NCBI GenBank assembly: GCA_945873955.1
Contig: CAMCFA010000010.1
Coordinates: 1 to 55,997, forward strand
Direction: 5' to 3'
DNA: 55,997 bases
From: an uncultured Clostridia bacterium
Lineage (GTDB): Bacteria; Bacillota; Clostridia; Oscillospirales; Ruminococcaceae
The notes beneath the pieces were generated by a model. It saw nothing but the letters and a program-made list of their open reading frames with translations. It searched no databases and was not told the origin of the DNA. Of this stretch, positions 26,226 to 35,057 are shown piece after piece; the stretch's first letter is position 1; each line of letters opens with the position of its first letter. Both the position numbers and the translations under genes were made by a program.

Positions 26226-29200
26226 TTATGTAAGCAGCACATTCTTTCCGTTCTTGATTATTTTCCCGTTGGCAGCGTCAATGATGATATCCGCCAGCTT
26301 ATTGCTGCCGAAATAAATCGGCAGGTTCACTACACCCAAAGCGGCGCTGGCAACAGATGATGAAGCTGCCGCAGCCTCTTTTGAGGTAAGCTGCTGCGCC
26401 GCTCGCGGAGCAGTGTCCAGCGTACCGCCGCTCACGGCTCTCATCAGCTCACCCACGGTAAGATCTTTCGTTCCCAGAGCCTCGTTCCAGCCGGAAACGA
26501 ATTCCTTTGCGACATCAGCACCGATCTGGTACATTTCGGTATTCAGACCGCTCAGTTCGTTGCGGAGCTTATCTACAAAGTTCTCTTTGAGATTATCCAC
26601 CTCGGACTGATAGTACTTTGCGGAGATATCTGCCGCCGTCTGTCGTAGCTTCTCCATGCTGTCAAAGTAGCTGTTCCATTCATTGTTGGACATCTTCAGC
26701 AGCTTAGAGCCGAATTCCATGCCTTCCTCGATATCCATAGCAAGAATATCGTTGAGGGTGTTTTCGCCAGCTCCACGGGATTTGAGAGCGTCCAGCATTT
26801 CGCCGTACTGCTCCAGCACCCGAATATTGTCCTCAATGCTGTCTGCTCCCATTTTGTAGGTTTCCACCTCGTGTTCGGCGGTGGTTATGGTGAAATTACC
26901 CTTGACAGCGACCGTTTCCGGTACTGTTTCGGTGATCTTTTCAAAGGTCTTGTTGAAGTCAATCAGCTTGGATGTCAGACTGTCCCGCGCCGCCGTGATG
27001 TTCTGGAGCGCGGAAAGCGTGCTGTCAGATGTATCGGAAAGGAGCTGGTTCAGAGCGTCCTTGTTCGCCTGAAGGATCTTCTGGTTGTATTCGTAGGTTT
27101 CAAGATAAGCGCTGCGCCATTCATCGGAATTCTTATCAAGGTACTTATCCCGGAGCTTGGCGATCTCCTCGTAATACTTCTTTTCGCTGATTTTCTTGGT
27201 TTTAAGCTGGAATTCAAGTTGAGATCTCTCGGAATTGTAGGCTTCTTTCCGGGCGGCTTCTGCTTCTTCGGCGGCTTTCTTCCGGGCGGTTTCGGCTTCC
27301 TCGGCGGCTTTTTCCTGCTCCTCAAGCATCTTTTCATAGGCTTTTTTCTGCTCCTCGGAAAGATTGTCGTAGTACTTCTTTATTTCAAGAGATACACTTC
27401 GGTACTCGTCAGAATCAATGTTATAGCTCAGATATTTATCACGAATGCTTTGCAGTGTGCTGTAATACTTCTCTGCGCTGATCTCACCCATATCGTATTC
27501 GTATTTGAGCCATTTCTGCTGTTCTTTGAATTTCTGAAGCTGTTCATCGTTGTTGATGAAATCGCCGCTTGAGGTGGATGTGCTAGTTGAGGAAGATTTG
27601 TAAGAAAGATCTGAGCTGTATTCATCAATAAGGCTCTCTTTCAAAAGACTTTGATAGGTGTCAATCGTGCTTTGAGCAGTTTTAATATCGTTGAGCGCCT
27701 TTTCCCATGCTCTTGTGGCATTTACAAGCTCATTTGAAGCATCTTCAGAAGAACCTGATCCAGACCCGAAAAGATTCCGAAAATCATTGTAGGCTCCATA
27801 TGCATCATTCATTTTCTCTCTAGCATCTTCCATTCCATTTAGGTATTGAAGATATGCTTCAAGATAATCTTTGCCATATTGTGCTTCTAAATCATCAACT
27901 ATTTGCTGCGCTTCATCTAAAACCACATAAGCATTTGTAGCCGCACTTTCATAGGCAGAAAGCTTAACCACTGCACTTTGTTTCTTGATATAATTGTCAA
28001 CAGCCGTTGTGAGATCGTTATATTCTCCTGTCAGAGAATTGATTACAGACACATTATCTCCTAGTGCATCTTGTAAATCCAATGCCAAGCCCTTAAGTTC
28101 AGCTTCCTCATCAGCAGTCAGGTCAACCGCTGTTCGGAGTTCATCATATCGGTCAGCCTTGCTTTTCAGCATGGACATTTCAGCTTCATTTTTGGAAATG
28201 GAGTCTTCGATACTGTCATTGATGGATTTAATAGAATCAGTCAGTTGGTTTGCTTTTTCAGTCAACTCTGATGTTTGTTCCGCTGCACTGGAAGTAGCAA
28301 GAGAATATCCGGTGAGAGCAGTAGCAAGCAGTCCTACAGCCGCCGCAATTGCTCCAGCGGGATTTAGGCTCATAGCTGTGTTCAGCGCACAAGTCTTTAC
28401 AGTAGCTATATCCAGCTTTCCGCTTAATGCTGCGTAAATAGCCTCCTGTAAGGTCAGAGTGCCATTTGCCGCAGCAGTTTTGACCGCTGCATATTCCTGA
28501 GCGCTTCCAAGAAGCTTAACCTGAAGCGCTGCGTTCTGCCAGCTGCTGATAACACCAGTCAGCATATTTGCTGTTTTAAAAGCAATGACCGCTGCTGTAA
28601 TGCCTGTTACCGTTGACAGAATAAGGTCGAGGTTCTTCAGGAGAAGTGCAAGCGTTCCGGAAACAAATCCCGCCACAGAGGTTGCGATCTCCTTTAAGTC
28701 ACCCTTTTCAGCGACTTCGGCAATAGTGTCCGCAGCCTCGTCAAGAATAGGAATAAGGCTCTCGCCGATAGGCTGTATCAACAGATCTATCTGACGTTTT
28801 ACATTATCAAACGAATTGGAGAGGTCGTTATAATTTACATCCTTGATGCTGTCCATTGCGCCGGCGCAATCGTAAGCGCTGTCAGAGATATTACCCAGCG
28901 CCAGTACAGCTTCTGCGCCCATGTCTTCCCACATAGTGCCGAGAAGGTTTACTCCGGCAATGTTCTGAGCGACCGGATCGTCCATGCCAGCCAGTGCAGA
29001 GATCACTTCCTGAAAAGCTGCTCTGGCGGTTTCTCCGCCTGAGGCGAATTTTTCAGCCATACTATCCGCTTTAAATCCGAGGGCTTCAAATCCCTCCTTG
29101 CTGGTGTTTGAACCGTCAATAACGCGAATTGCAAGTTCCTTAACTGAGTCACCAATCTTGTCGAGATTCCAAGCTCCGCTTTCCGCACCGTTTTCAAAAA

Positions 29201-29921
29201 TAGTGAACATATCGCTTGCGGACAGACCCATCTTCTTGAACTGCACGGAATATTCGCTGATATTGTCCAGCAACTCACCGGAATAATCAAGACCGTTCTG
29301 AGCACCACGGGCAATATAGTCATAAGCTTCAGCAGCAGAAATATTGAAGTTTTCCATCATTGCCTTTACGGCTCTGGAGCTTTCGTCCACTCCGTAGTCG
29401 AATACGTCCTGCAAAGCATAGGCGCTTTCAGTGACATTGACAAGCTCCTTATCGTCCAGCTCACCGAGGTTCTGCTTGATCTTTGAAATGCTGTCAGCAA
29501 TATCTTCAAAACTTTCGCCGAAATTGTCACCATAGATCTGTTGAATAATGGATTTGAGCTTTGTCATTTCTTCGGCGCTGGCGTTAGTAGCTGCAACAAT
29601 CTTATTGGTTGAGCTATTCAGCCCATCGGCGACTTCTATTGTGTGAGAAGCTGCGTTTTTCAGCGCATCGCCGAGCTGTTGAACGCCTTGTGTGACTGCT
29701 TCGGATACAAGATTAGCCTTGATGAGATCTCCTGTTTTGAGAGCAGCTTCGCCGGTATCATTAATACCGTCCTGCAAGCCGCCGACCGAATTATTCATAT
29801 TATCTACCGGAGTAGTATCCATTGAATCCCGGATAGTATCACCGAGCTGCTCCGTTGAGCGCTGCGCTTCGGTGGTGTCGTTCTGCGTGACTATACGAAC
29901 ATATCCATCAGCCTGTGACAT
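26226..29921 (-). CDS. tail tape measure protein
   Basis: 1231 residues, by far the longest phage gene. The N-terminal part resembles TP901-type tape measures (ASAEEMTKLKSIIQQIYGDN, AAEAYDYIARGAQNGLDYSG). A hydrophobic central stretch (MSLNPAGAIAAAVGLLATAL) is followed by long coiled coils rich in Glu, Lys and Ala around residues 840-960. It sets tail length and is threaded through the tube. The length is in keeping with a non-contractile tail. It ends 13 bases from the next tail gene. Confidence 0.95.
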   Translation of the reverse strand: MSQADGYVRIVTQNDTTEAQRSTEQLGDTIRDSMDTTPVDNMNNSVGGLQDGINDTGEAALKTGDLIKANLVSEAVTQGVQQLGDALKNAASHTIEVADGLNSSTNKIVAATNASAEEMTKLKSIIQQIYGDNFGESFEDIADSISKIKQNLGELDDKELVNVTESAYALQDVFDYGVDESSRAVKAMMENFNISAAEAYDYIARGAQNGLDYSGELLDNISEYSVQFKKMGLSASDMFTIFENGAESGAWNLDKIGDSVKELAIRVIDGSNTSKEGFEALGFKADSMAEKFASGGETARAAFQEVISALAGMDDPVAQNIAGVNLLGTMWEDMGAEAVLALGNISDSAYDCAGAMDSIKDVNYNDLSNSFDNVKRQIDLLIQPIGESLIPILDEAADTIAEVAEKGDLKEIATSVAGFVSGTLALLLKNLDLILSTVTGITAAVIAFKTANMLTGVISSWQNAALQVKLLGSAQEYAAVKTAAANGTLTLQEAIYAALSGKLDIATVKTCALNTAMSLNPAGAIAAAVGLLATALTGYSLATSSAAEQTSELTEKANQLTDSIKSINDSIEDSISKNEAEMSMLKSKADRYDELRTAVDLTADEEAELKGLALDLQDALGDNVSVINSLTGEYNDLTTAVDNYIKKQSAVVKLSAYESAATNAYVVLDEAQQIVDDLEAQYGKDYLEAYLQYLNGMEDAREKMNDAYGAYNDFRNLFGSGSGSSEDASNELVNATRAWEKALNDIKTAQSTIDTYQSLLKESLIDEYSSDLSYKSSSTSTSTSSGDFINNDEQLQKFKEQQKWLKYEYDMGEISAEKYYSTLQSIRDKYLSYNIDSDEYRSVSLEIKKYYDNLSEEQKKAYEKMLEEQEKAAEEAETARKKAAEEAEAARKEAYNSERSQLEFQLKTKKISEKKYYEEIAKLRDKYLDKNSDEWRSAYLETYEYNQKILQANKDALNQLLSDTSDSTLSALQNITAARDSLTSKLIDFNKTFEKITETVPETVAVKGNFTITTAEHEVETYKMGADSIEDNIRVLEQYGEMLDALKSRGAGENTLNDILAMDIEEGMEFGSKLLKMSNNEWNSYFDSMEKLRQTAADISAKYYQSEVDNLKENFVDKLRNELSGLNTEMYQIGADVAKEFVSGWNEALGTKDLTVGELMRAVSGGTLDTAPRAAQQLTSKEAAAASSSVASAALGVVNLPIYFGSNKLADIIIDAANGKIIKNGKNVLLT

Positions 29922-29922
29922 A

Positions 29923-30483
29923 TTAACTCCTCCTTCCTATTTTCGAGATAAAGTCCTGTACGGCGCTGTTCTGCCGATTCTCGGTCAGTGAGATCAGATC
30001 CGGATTGCGGCGCACAAAGTCCTTTTCGCTGTCAGTGAGCTTACCGGACTGCTGCCGGGAACGCAGGCTGACTAATATATTAAAAAAGCAGTCCTTGCCG
30101 AGGTCGGCAAAAAGACTGCGGAATTTCCACCAGTGAAGATATTCAATATCATTTAAATCAATATTGAAGCTGCTTTTAAAGGCTGTAAAAATGTAGCCCG
30201 AGTCTTTTTCAAGGCTGTAAACCAGCGGCTGATTCAGCTTGGCTGCGTCTGTTTCCTTGCCGAGATTTAAAAATTTCAGCCCCTGCGATAATGCAAGGGC
30301 TGTGTTTTCAGGTGGTTCGGGATAGAGCAGAACCATGAGAACCGTCAGCTTCTCATGTTCCATGAGGTTATCGTCCTCCAGCGCCTGAATTATCTTCAGG
30401 CATATCCGGAAGTCTGTATTTATAGTTACCGCCGTGCCGTCTATCATGACAGCCTGCGGAAGCTGTTCAAGAATAATGTTCAC
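29923..30483 (-). CDS. Gp15-family tail protein
   Basis: 186 residues matching the phage Gp15 family (A118 group): VLMVLLYPEPPENTALALSQ, FNIDLNDIEYLHWWKFRSLF, and a C-terminal DFVRRNPDLISL. It overlaps the chaperone gene upstream by 4 bases. In this phage group the gene precedes the tape measure and is thought to act in tail assembly. I see no slippery sequence that would make it a frameshift extension. Confidence 0.8.
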   Translation of the reverse strand: MNIILEQLPQAVMIDGTAVTINTDFRICLKIIQALEDDNLMEHEKLTVLMVLLYPEPPENTALALSQGLKFLNLGKETDAAKLNQPLVYSLEKDSGYIFTAFKSSFNIDLNDIEYLHWWKFRSLFADLGKDCFFNILVSLRSRQQSGKLTDSEKDFVRRNPDLISLTENRQNSAVQDFISKIGRRS

Positions 30484-30893
30484 TTCATTACACCGCCCTT
30501 AATGGCATCGGTGTAGTGCTTGATAAGTTTGTCAGAGGTCTGAGTGAAGAAGTGCGCCGTTTCGCAGATAAAACGTATAAGCTCCGAGGGATCGCACCTG
30601 CCGCCGGTAAGCAGCGTCGCCGTTCCAGCGCCGTAGATCCCGTCCACCTGTTCACACAGAAAGTCGGTGAACCGCTTAAGCTCTCTGGTGTTTTCAAGCT
30701 CGGCATTGGAAACGCCGTTTTCATCAACCACCGGAACAATTTCCTTCGGCTTGTAGTTCTTCAGGTTCTCGTATGTTTCGTAGAATTTCTGCCGGGTCGA
30801 AAGATCAGTCGGATAGAAATTTATCGTGCTGATTTTTCCATCGACATCAAATTCTATGGCAATAGGTTTTTCGGTGTTTACTGTATACTTCAT
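30480..30893 (-). CDS. tail assembly chaperone-like protein
   Basis: 137 residues (FYPTDLSTRQKFYETYENLK, LCEQVDGIYGAGTATLLTGG). Position directly before the Gp15-type gene and tape measure, plus the mostly helical acidic character, match the gp14-type tail assembly proteins of A118-like phages. Coupled to the next gene by ATGA. Confidence 0.75.
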   Translation of the reverse strand: MKYTVNTEKPIAIEFDVDGKISTINFYPTDLSTRQKFYETYENLKNYKPKEIVPVVDENGVSNAELENTRELKRFTDFLCEQVDGIYGAGTATLLTGGRCDPSELIRFICETAHFFTQTSDKLIKHYTDAIKGGVMK

Positions 30894-30915
30894 GTTAATT
30901 CCTCCATATAAATAT

Positions 30916-30944
30916 AAAGAGCACCATGTTCAATGGCGCTCTTT
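30916..30944 (-). terminator. hairpin between the lipoprotein gene and tail chaperone
   Basis: AAAGAGCACCAT (30916-30927) and ATGGCGCTCTTT (30933-30944) form a 12-bp stem with one mismatch and a 5-base loop. On the minus strand it is followed by a T-rich tract. It closes the lipoprotein transcription unit, yet late mRNA must also cross it. Confidence 0.65.
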
Positions 30945-30949
30945 ATAGA

Positions 30950-31438
30950 TTAAGCAATATCGTCAGCAGCAGAAAGCAGTTCCTTCAGTTTCGCGTAATT
31001 ATCCACCGTTGCTTGGTCGCTTTTTGTTTCAGCACCACGGTAAACATACTTAACGGTCTTGAATGCTTGCCAACCTATTTTCTCAAAATCATTACCGGTT
31101 TTCTTGTACCTGTATTCCAGCAGCTCACCATTGTACATGGTAAGTTCCATATTTTCCTGACTAGAGAAAATATTTTCAACATTCTCTTTAAGCCAGTCAA
31201 GAGCCGCCTGAAGTTCTTCATCGGTTGCATCTTCTGCATCAGTTTTTGCCTTGTAGCAGATGTAATCCACATAAGCAGATGTCCCATGTTCGGACGGCTC
31301 GGTAAGTTTTGACGAAGTAGAAGCGATTGTGGTAACACTGTTTTCCACACTTTGCGTTGGCTGTTCTATTTTAGCGCACGCGCTTAAAGATACACAGACA
31401 CCAATAACACTGATGATTGCTATTACTTTTCTTTTCAT
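30950..31438 (-). CDS. small phage lipoprotein (moron)
   Basis: 162 residues. A lipoprotein signal with lipobox LSAC (VSLSACAKIEQ) is followed by a Ser/Thr linker and a compact domain (WLKENVENIFSSQENMELTM, GWQAFKTVKYVYRGAETKS). It interrupts the tail genes and has its own promoter and terminator, so it is probably made in the lysogen. Surface lipoproteins in this position can block superinfection, but nothing in the sequence proves that here. Confidence 0.75.
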   Translation of the reverse strand: MKRKVIAIISVIGVCVSLSACAKIEQPTQSVENSVTTIASTSSKLTEPSEHGTSAYVDYICYKAKTDAEDATDEELQAALDWLKENVENIFSSQENMELTMYNGELLEYRYKKTGNDFEKIGWQAFKTVKYVYRGAETKSDQATVDNYAKLKELLSAADDIA

Positions 31439-31469
31439 GACATTGCCCTCCAGTTGTAATTTTTCTTAT

Positions 31470-31498
31470 ATTATATCACAGCCGGAGAAAAAAATCAA
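31470..31498 (-). promoter_or_regulatory. promoter of the lipoprotein gene
   Basis: On the minus strand TTGATT (31498-31493), a 17-base spacer and TATAAT (31475-31470) preceded by TGA form a near-consensus extended promoter. It lies in the gap between the spoIIID-like gene and the lipoprotein ATG, with CTGGAGGGCA as ribosome-binding site before the ATG. Confidence 0.8.
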
Positions 31499-31526
31499 GC
31501 TTTTTGTGTCAAGATTTACAATGCAC

Positions 31527-31793
31527 TTATTTGAGAGCTGCATATTTTCTCTGCGTTGCAAGACCGCCGCGCACATTTCGCTCTTGCTTGTTTCTATCAA
31601 GGATTTGCCGAACCTTTTCGCAGAGAAAAGGGTTCACATTCGCCAGATTCACAGTAACATCTTGATGAACTGTGCTTTTGCTTATGCCGAATTTTTTCGC
31701 TGCGGAACGTACCGTTGCTCCGCTTTCCAGTATATATTGACCTATCAATACACACCGTTCCTGAGCTGGCTTACTGATCGAGTATTCTCTCAT
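31527..31793 (-). CDS. spoIIID: SpoIIID-like sporulation transcription factor
   Basis: 88 residues from the ATG at 31793; GAGGAGG lies 7 bases upstream. It aligns over its full length with SpoIIID: RCVLIGQYILESGATVRSAA, KFGISKSTVHQDVTVNL, NPFLCEKVRQILDRNKQERN, VRGGLATQRKYAA. The helix-turn-helix and the basic C-terminal helix are both present. SpoIIID acts in the mother cell after sigma-E and activates or represses many sporulation genes. Here it lies 26 bases after the tail tube gene, inside the late operon. That it acts on host sporulation genes is inference; a phage promoter is the alternative target. Confidence 0.88.
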   Translation of the reverse strand: MREYSISKPAQERCVLIGQYILESGATVRSAAKKFGISKSTVHQDVTVNLANVNPFLCEKVRQILDRNKQERNVRGGLATQRKYAALK

Positions 31794-31819
31794 CAAATGC
31801 CTCCTCGATTTACTCTGAC

Positions 31820-32590
31820 TTATGTAGAGCTGCCATAAACCGCCGTCACGCTGCCAGCCTTGACCGCCTTGTTCGCGGCGTCAGCCTCGACAACAGTAAT
31901 GATCGCCGGAGAACCGGACACGCTTACGGCGGTACCCGGCGACAGGTTAGTCCAAGAGGAAACGTCCTGTCCCTCGGTTACGTTCTGCGCACTTGCGCCG
32001 CCCTTGTAAACGTAGTGATTGCCGGTTTCAAGCTGCGGGGAAACGAACAGCACCGTGCTGGTCGCCGTTGTTCCGGCAGTGGAAACTACCGTCAGAGCGC
32101 CGATGCCGTCCTCGGAGGTAAAGGTGTTCGCGGAACGGTCATATACGCCGTAGGTGCGCTCGCCCTCCCAGACGATATCAAAAGGAGCGGTAACACCGTC
32201 GGCAGCAGCGCCGCCCCAGCTCTTGAGGTCGATCTTAGCTTCCTGCGTCCATGCCGCGAACTGCTCCTCGCCAACCTTATCAAAGATGGAAACCTCCATA
32301 AATCTGTACTTTACCTCGTCAAGCTGCTTATCCAGCCTGTCGATCTCATACAGTTCCTTGCCCAGCGCGGAATCCCGGGCGATAAGGAACGGAGAAACAG
32401 AAGTCACCTGATTGCCCTTAGTGACCTTGCTCTTGGTTGCACCGAGGACGTTCTTGGTCTGGGTCACCGTATTGTTGCGGGTGCGCTCCAGCGACTCGTT
32501 GTCCTCGCCGATGGGATACCAGATGCCGTTGATCTGTATGAATAAAATACTCTGTTCGCGCTCGATTGCGCCTGTTCCTGTGATAGCCAT
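31820..32590 (-). CDS. major tail tube protein
   Basis: 256 residues from the ATG at 32590 (GAAAGGA upstream), preferred over an open extension to 32623. Features: GTGAIEREQSILFIQINGIW, LERTRNNTVTQTKNVLGATK, QLDEVKYRFMEVSIFD. The C-terminal 80 residues (HYVYKGGASAQNVTEGQDVS, GSPAIITVVEADAANKAV) look like an added Ig-type surface domain. Position between connectors and tape measure supports the call. Confidence 0.85.
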   Translation of the reverse strand: MAITGTGAIEREQSILFIQINGIWYPIGEDNESLERTRNNTVTQTKNVLGATKSKVTKGNQVTSVSPFLIARDSALGKELYEIDRLDKQLDEVKYRFMEVSIFDKVGEEQFAAWTQEAKIDLKSWGGAAADGVTAPFDIVWEGERTYGVYDRSANTFTSEDGIGALTVVSTAGTTATSTVLFVSPQLETGNHYVYKGGASAQNVTEGQDVSSWTNLSPGTAVSVSGSPAIITVVEADAANKAVKAGSVTAVYGSST

Positions 32591-32594
32591 AATA

Positions 32595-33017
32595 TCAAAT
32601 CCTTTCTTTATATACGAATTCAAGCTGCGTTACATATACGCCCGTGATCCTGTCCTCCGCGACCTCATCAAGGCAGCCGGACTCAACCACTCTGATACTT
32701 TTTCCTGTCTGCTTATCGCCCAGAGCAGGGAAGCTGCGCCTATCGTTCTGATCGTCTATCCAGCGGCAGAACTTCTCCAGAAATTCAATATTCTTGCCGC
32801 GCTCCATGTCGCTGCCTATCGCGGTGCGGTATGCAAACTGAAACGTTACCGTGTAGATCCGGTTTCCGAGAATGTCCTTGCGGTAAGGAACATTCGGAAC
32901 GGTCGAAACGCAGTAGCAGTCTTTGTCGTCCACATAATCAAGATAGAACGGCAGCTCCGGCTTCAGCAGCGGACACCCGGAAAGGTATTCGCAAACGCTG
33001 TCCATTACTGATTTCAC
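32595..33017 (-). CDS. minor capsid/tail completion protein
   Basis: 140 residues (RKDILGNRIYTVTFQFAYRT, FLEKFCRWIDDQNDRRSFPA). It matches the A118-group minor capsid 3-type protein by order and size: third of three small genes after the head connector. Overlaps its upstream neighbour by 4 bases. Confidence 0.75.
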   Translation of the reverse strand: MKSVMDSVCEYLSGCPLLKPELPFYLDYVDDKDCYCVSTVPNVPYRKDILGNRIYTVTFQFAYRTAIGSDMERGKNIEFLEKFCRWIDDQNDRRSFPALGDKQTGKSIRVVESGCLDEVAEDRITGVYVTQLEFVYKERI

Positions 33018-33394
33018 GGCATCAGCCTCCTTGCGTAATTCTTAACTTCACGGATAATGGTATCTTTTCTCGCCGCCCACATACGGTGAAACCATTTTGA
33101 ACCGCGCTTGCCGTTCAATCTGCTGTTGCTGCTGTAATACCGCTTATGAGCATACGGCGCGATATACACCAGCTCGCCGCTGCCCATTCGTGAACCGAGA
33201 ACGACCGACTTTTTCAGAATACCGGTTCTCATGGGAACGTAAGCGTCCATGTGCCGGACTACGGTGTTGTCGATGAACACCTGAAGCCGGTCGAAGTTCT
33301 CGTTCATCTGCCGAGCGCCCCTGTTCCAGCGGATAACCGCCTGACCGTTTGCATTGGCGAAAAGCTGTCCACGGTCTGTTACGATCCTCATCAT
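33014..33394 (-). CDS. minor capsid protein 2-type (gp10-like)
   Basis: 126 residues with the typical VPMRTGILKKSVVLGSRMGS and VYIAPYAHKRYYSS segments of small head-tail joining proteins that contact the tail terminator. It begins in an ATGATG overlapping the preceding stop. In A118-like phages it follows the minor capsid 1-type gene, as here. Confidence 0.8.
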   Translation of the reverse strand: MMRIVTDRGQLFANANGQAVIRWNRGARQMNENFDRLQVFIDNTVVRHMDAYVPMRTGILKKSVVLGSRMGSGELVYIAPYAHKRYYSSNSRLNGKRGSKWFHRMWAARKDTIIREVKNYARRLMP

Positions 33395-33789
33395 TTACCG
33401 CTCACCTCCCAGTGCCATAGTGATTTAGATCCGAAGCGGCAGTCACGAACCGCCGTAATTATCATTTTTTCGGTGTGCTGCCGTTCCAGATCAGCGGCGC
33501 TGGTAATGTCGCCGCATTCGCCCCTTGCGATTATGTCACCGGGTGAAAGCGTAAACTTATCCTCCTCCGGACAGCTCTGTGCAAACCATTGCGCCGCCGG
33601 AATACACGAAGCCATGTCGGGTATCATCACGGTAATGTTATCGCCGCTTTCCTTGCCGGTCTTGCTGAACGCCACTCCACAGGTGCTGTCCCAGAATACT
33701 CCGTGAACCACTGTCCGGCGAATTGTAGGAGAATTGCGCCCCTGCTGTGGGATCATGTTGTAGACGGTAATTGTTTCGGTGAACCTCAT
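33391..33789 (-). CDS. minor capsid protein 1-type
   Basis: 132 residues from the ATG at 33789, which overlaps the preceding stop as ATGA; the longer open frame to 33831 runs into that gene. Contains FTETITVYNMIPQQGRNSPT, GDNITVMIP and KFTLSPGDIIARGECG. Head-completion component by family and order. Confidence 0.78.
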   Translation of the reverse strand: MRFTETITVYNMIPQQGRNSPTIRRTVVHGVFWDSTCGVAFSKTGKESGDNITVMIPDMASCIPAAQWFAQSCPEEDKFTLSPGDIIARGECGDITSAADLERQHTEKMIITAVRDCRFGSKSLWHWEVSGK

Positions 33790-34139
33790 TCCCGTCCCAC
33801 CCCTCTGTAAAGCCACTCCGCCGGAAGCCACGTCCGGCAGGCAGCCCTTGCCATGACCGTTTCTGAAGCGCTCTCCGAGCCTGCCAGAGAATAACTCCAG
33901 CTCCCGACGCTCTCAGACTGCTTCACCATGCCGCCGTTGCCGTCGGTGAGAAGCAGGCTCTCACACAGCTCGCAGCAGCACCTTTTCAGCCGCTCGTCAT
34001 CAGCGTTCTCGGCGGCACGTCCGAAAGTAAGCTGGTCGATATAGGCGGAGGCTTTGGCGGCAATCCGAGGGAAATCCTCCTCGCTTACCGCTTTGCCGCC
34101 GTAGGTGCCGGTGTAGTAGGTGTAATCTGCGTAGATCAT
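33786..34139 (-). CDS. head-tail connector protein
   Basis: 117 residues. The N-terminal helix ends in DFPRIAAKASAYIDQLTFGR, followed by RLKRCCCELCESLL: the helical-bundle type seen in gp6/gp15 connectors that line the portal exit. It ends in a basic tail and overlaps the capsid gene's stop by 4 bases. Confidence 0.8.
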   Translation of the reverse strand: MIYADYTYYTGTYGGKAVSEEDFPRIAAKASAYIDQLTFGRAAENADDERLKRCCCELCESLLLTDGNGGMVKQSESVGSWSYSLAGSESASETVMARAACRTWLPAEWLYRGVGRE

Positions 34140-35038
34140 GCGCTTACAGATGCACGCATAGCGTCAAGCGCCTTGTCCATTACCCAAAGGTCGTGGAACT
34201 TGCGGTACTCGATTTTCCATGCGTCAGCGCCCTGCGTCTGGGACGGGTCGAAGATCTTCACGCCGTCGGTCTTGGACACCGCGATCGGCGCTGACTTCGG
34301 GCAGATGATCCAGTTGATGTCTTTAGCGTCAGAGGCAGCGGTGAAGCCGAAAGCGGACGCGCCGCTGTTGAAGGTGTACGCCGATTTCATTCTCGCAGAG
34401 GGAACACGGATTATCGGGATACCGTTCAGAGTCATGATCTCGGTGGAGATCTCGCCCTGCTTGAATGCAGTGAGGTTGATGTAACGCTGGAACTCTTCGC
34501 CGTAGGAGAGTTTCTCCGCGATCGGAATGCTCATGATGATCACCAGATCGGTATTAGAGCCGCACTTGTCGCGAACCTCGCCGATATCTGCCTTTAGGGA
34601 ACTGATAATGGTGGACTTATCCGGTGTGTAAGTTTCCACATTACCCTTGGCGTTGATGAGCTTATAGAGCGTGCTGTAACGGTATGCGTCGATCTCCGGG
34701 ATAACGTTCTCGGACTGAAATACGCGCATTGTTTCCGCAGCGGTTGCGATAAAACCGCTCTCGTCAACGTCGATACGGTCAAGCAGGAACTCGATACCTC
34801 TGTCCTGCGTCATGGTTTTGGTCTGGTAGGTCAGCGCAACCTTGCCCCTCGGGTACCCGGAATTGCGGTCGTAGTTGCCCAGACCGTCAGTTGCAATGGT
34901 GGGGATCTTTATCTCCCTGCCGCCGGAGTACTTTACGTTCCCGGCGTTCGCTTCCATCCAGCCGGAAGTTGCGCCCTCAATGATCTGCTGGTCGCAAGCC
35001 TTTTGGAAAAGCGCTGCTGTTTCAATGCTGTTTGCCAT
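34136..35038 (-). CDS. major capsid protein
   Basis: 300 residues, HK97-fold type by content: GREIKIPTIATDGLGNYDRN early, RGIEFLLDRIDVDESGFIAT, IPEIDAYRYSTLYKLIN for the spine, and IIMSIPIAEKLSYGEEFQRY and NGIPIIRVPSARMKSAYTF in the A domain. It follows the scaffold gene, and the strong AGGAGGTAAC site before the ATG fits high expression. Confidence 0.92.
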   Translation of the reverse strand: MANSIETAALFQKACDQQIIEGATSGWMEANAGNVKYSGGREIKIPTIATDGLGNYDRNSGYPRGKVALTYQTKTMTQDRGIEFLLDRIDVDESGFIATAAETMRVFQSENVIPEIDAYRYSTLYKLINAKGNVETYTPDKSTIISSLKADIGEVRDKCGSNTDLVIIMSIPIAEKLSYGEEFQRYINLTAFKQGEISTEIMTLNGIPIIRVPSARMKSAYTFNSGASAFGFTAASDAKDINWIICPKSAPIAVSKTDGVKIFDPSQTQGADAWKIEYRKFHDLWVMDKALDAMRASVSA

Positions 35039-35057
35039 ATAGTGTTACCTCCTGTAA

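Noticed and set aside
29923-30893. Programmed frameshift between the two genes before the tape measure
   Set aside because: They overlap as ATGA with a proper restart and no slippery heptamer is visible; the A118-type gene pair explains them.
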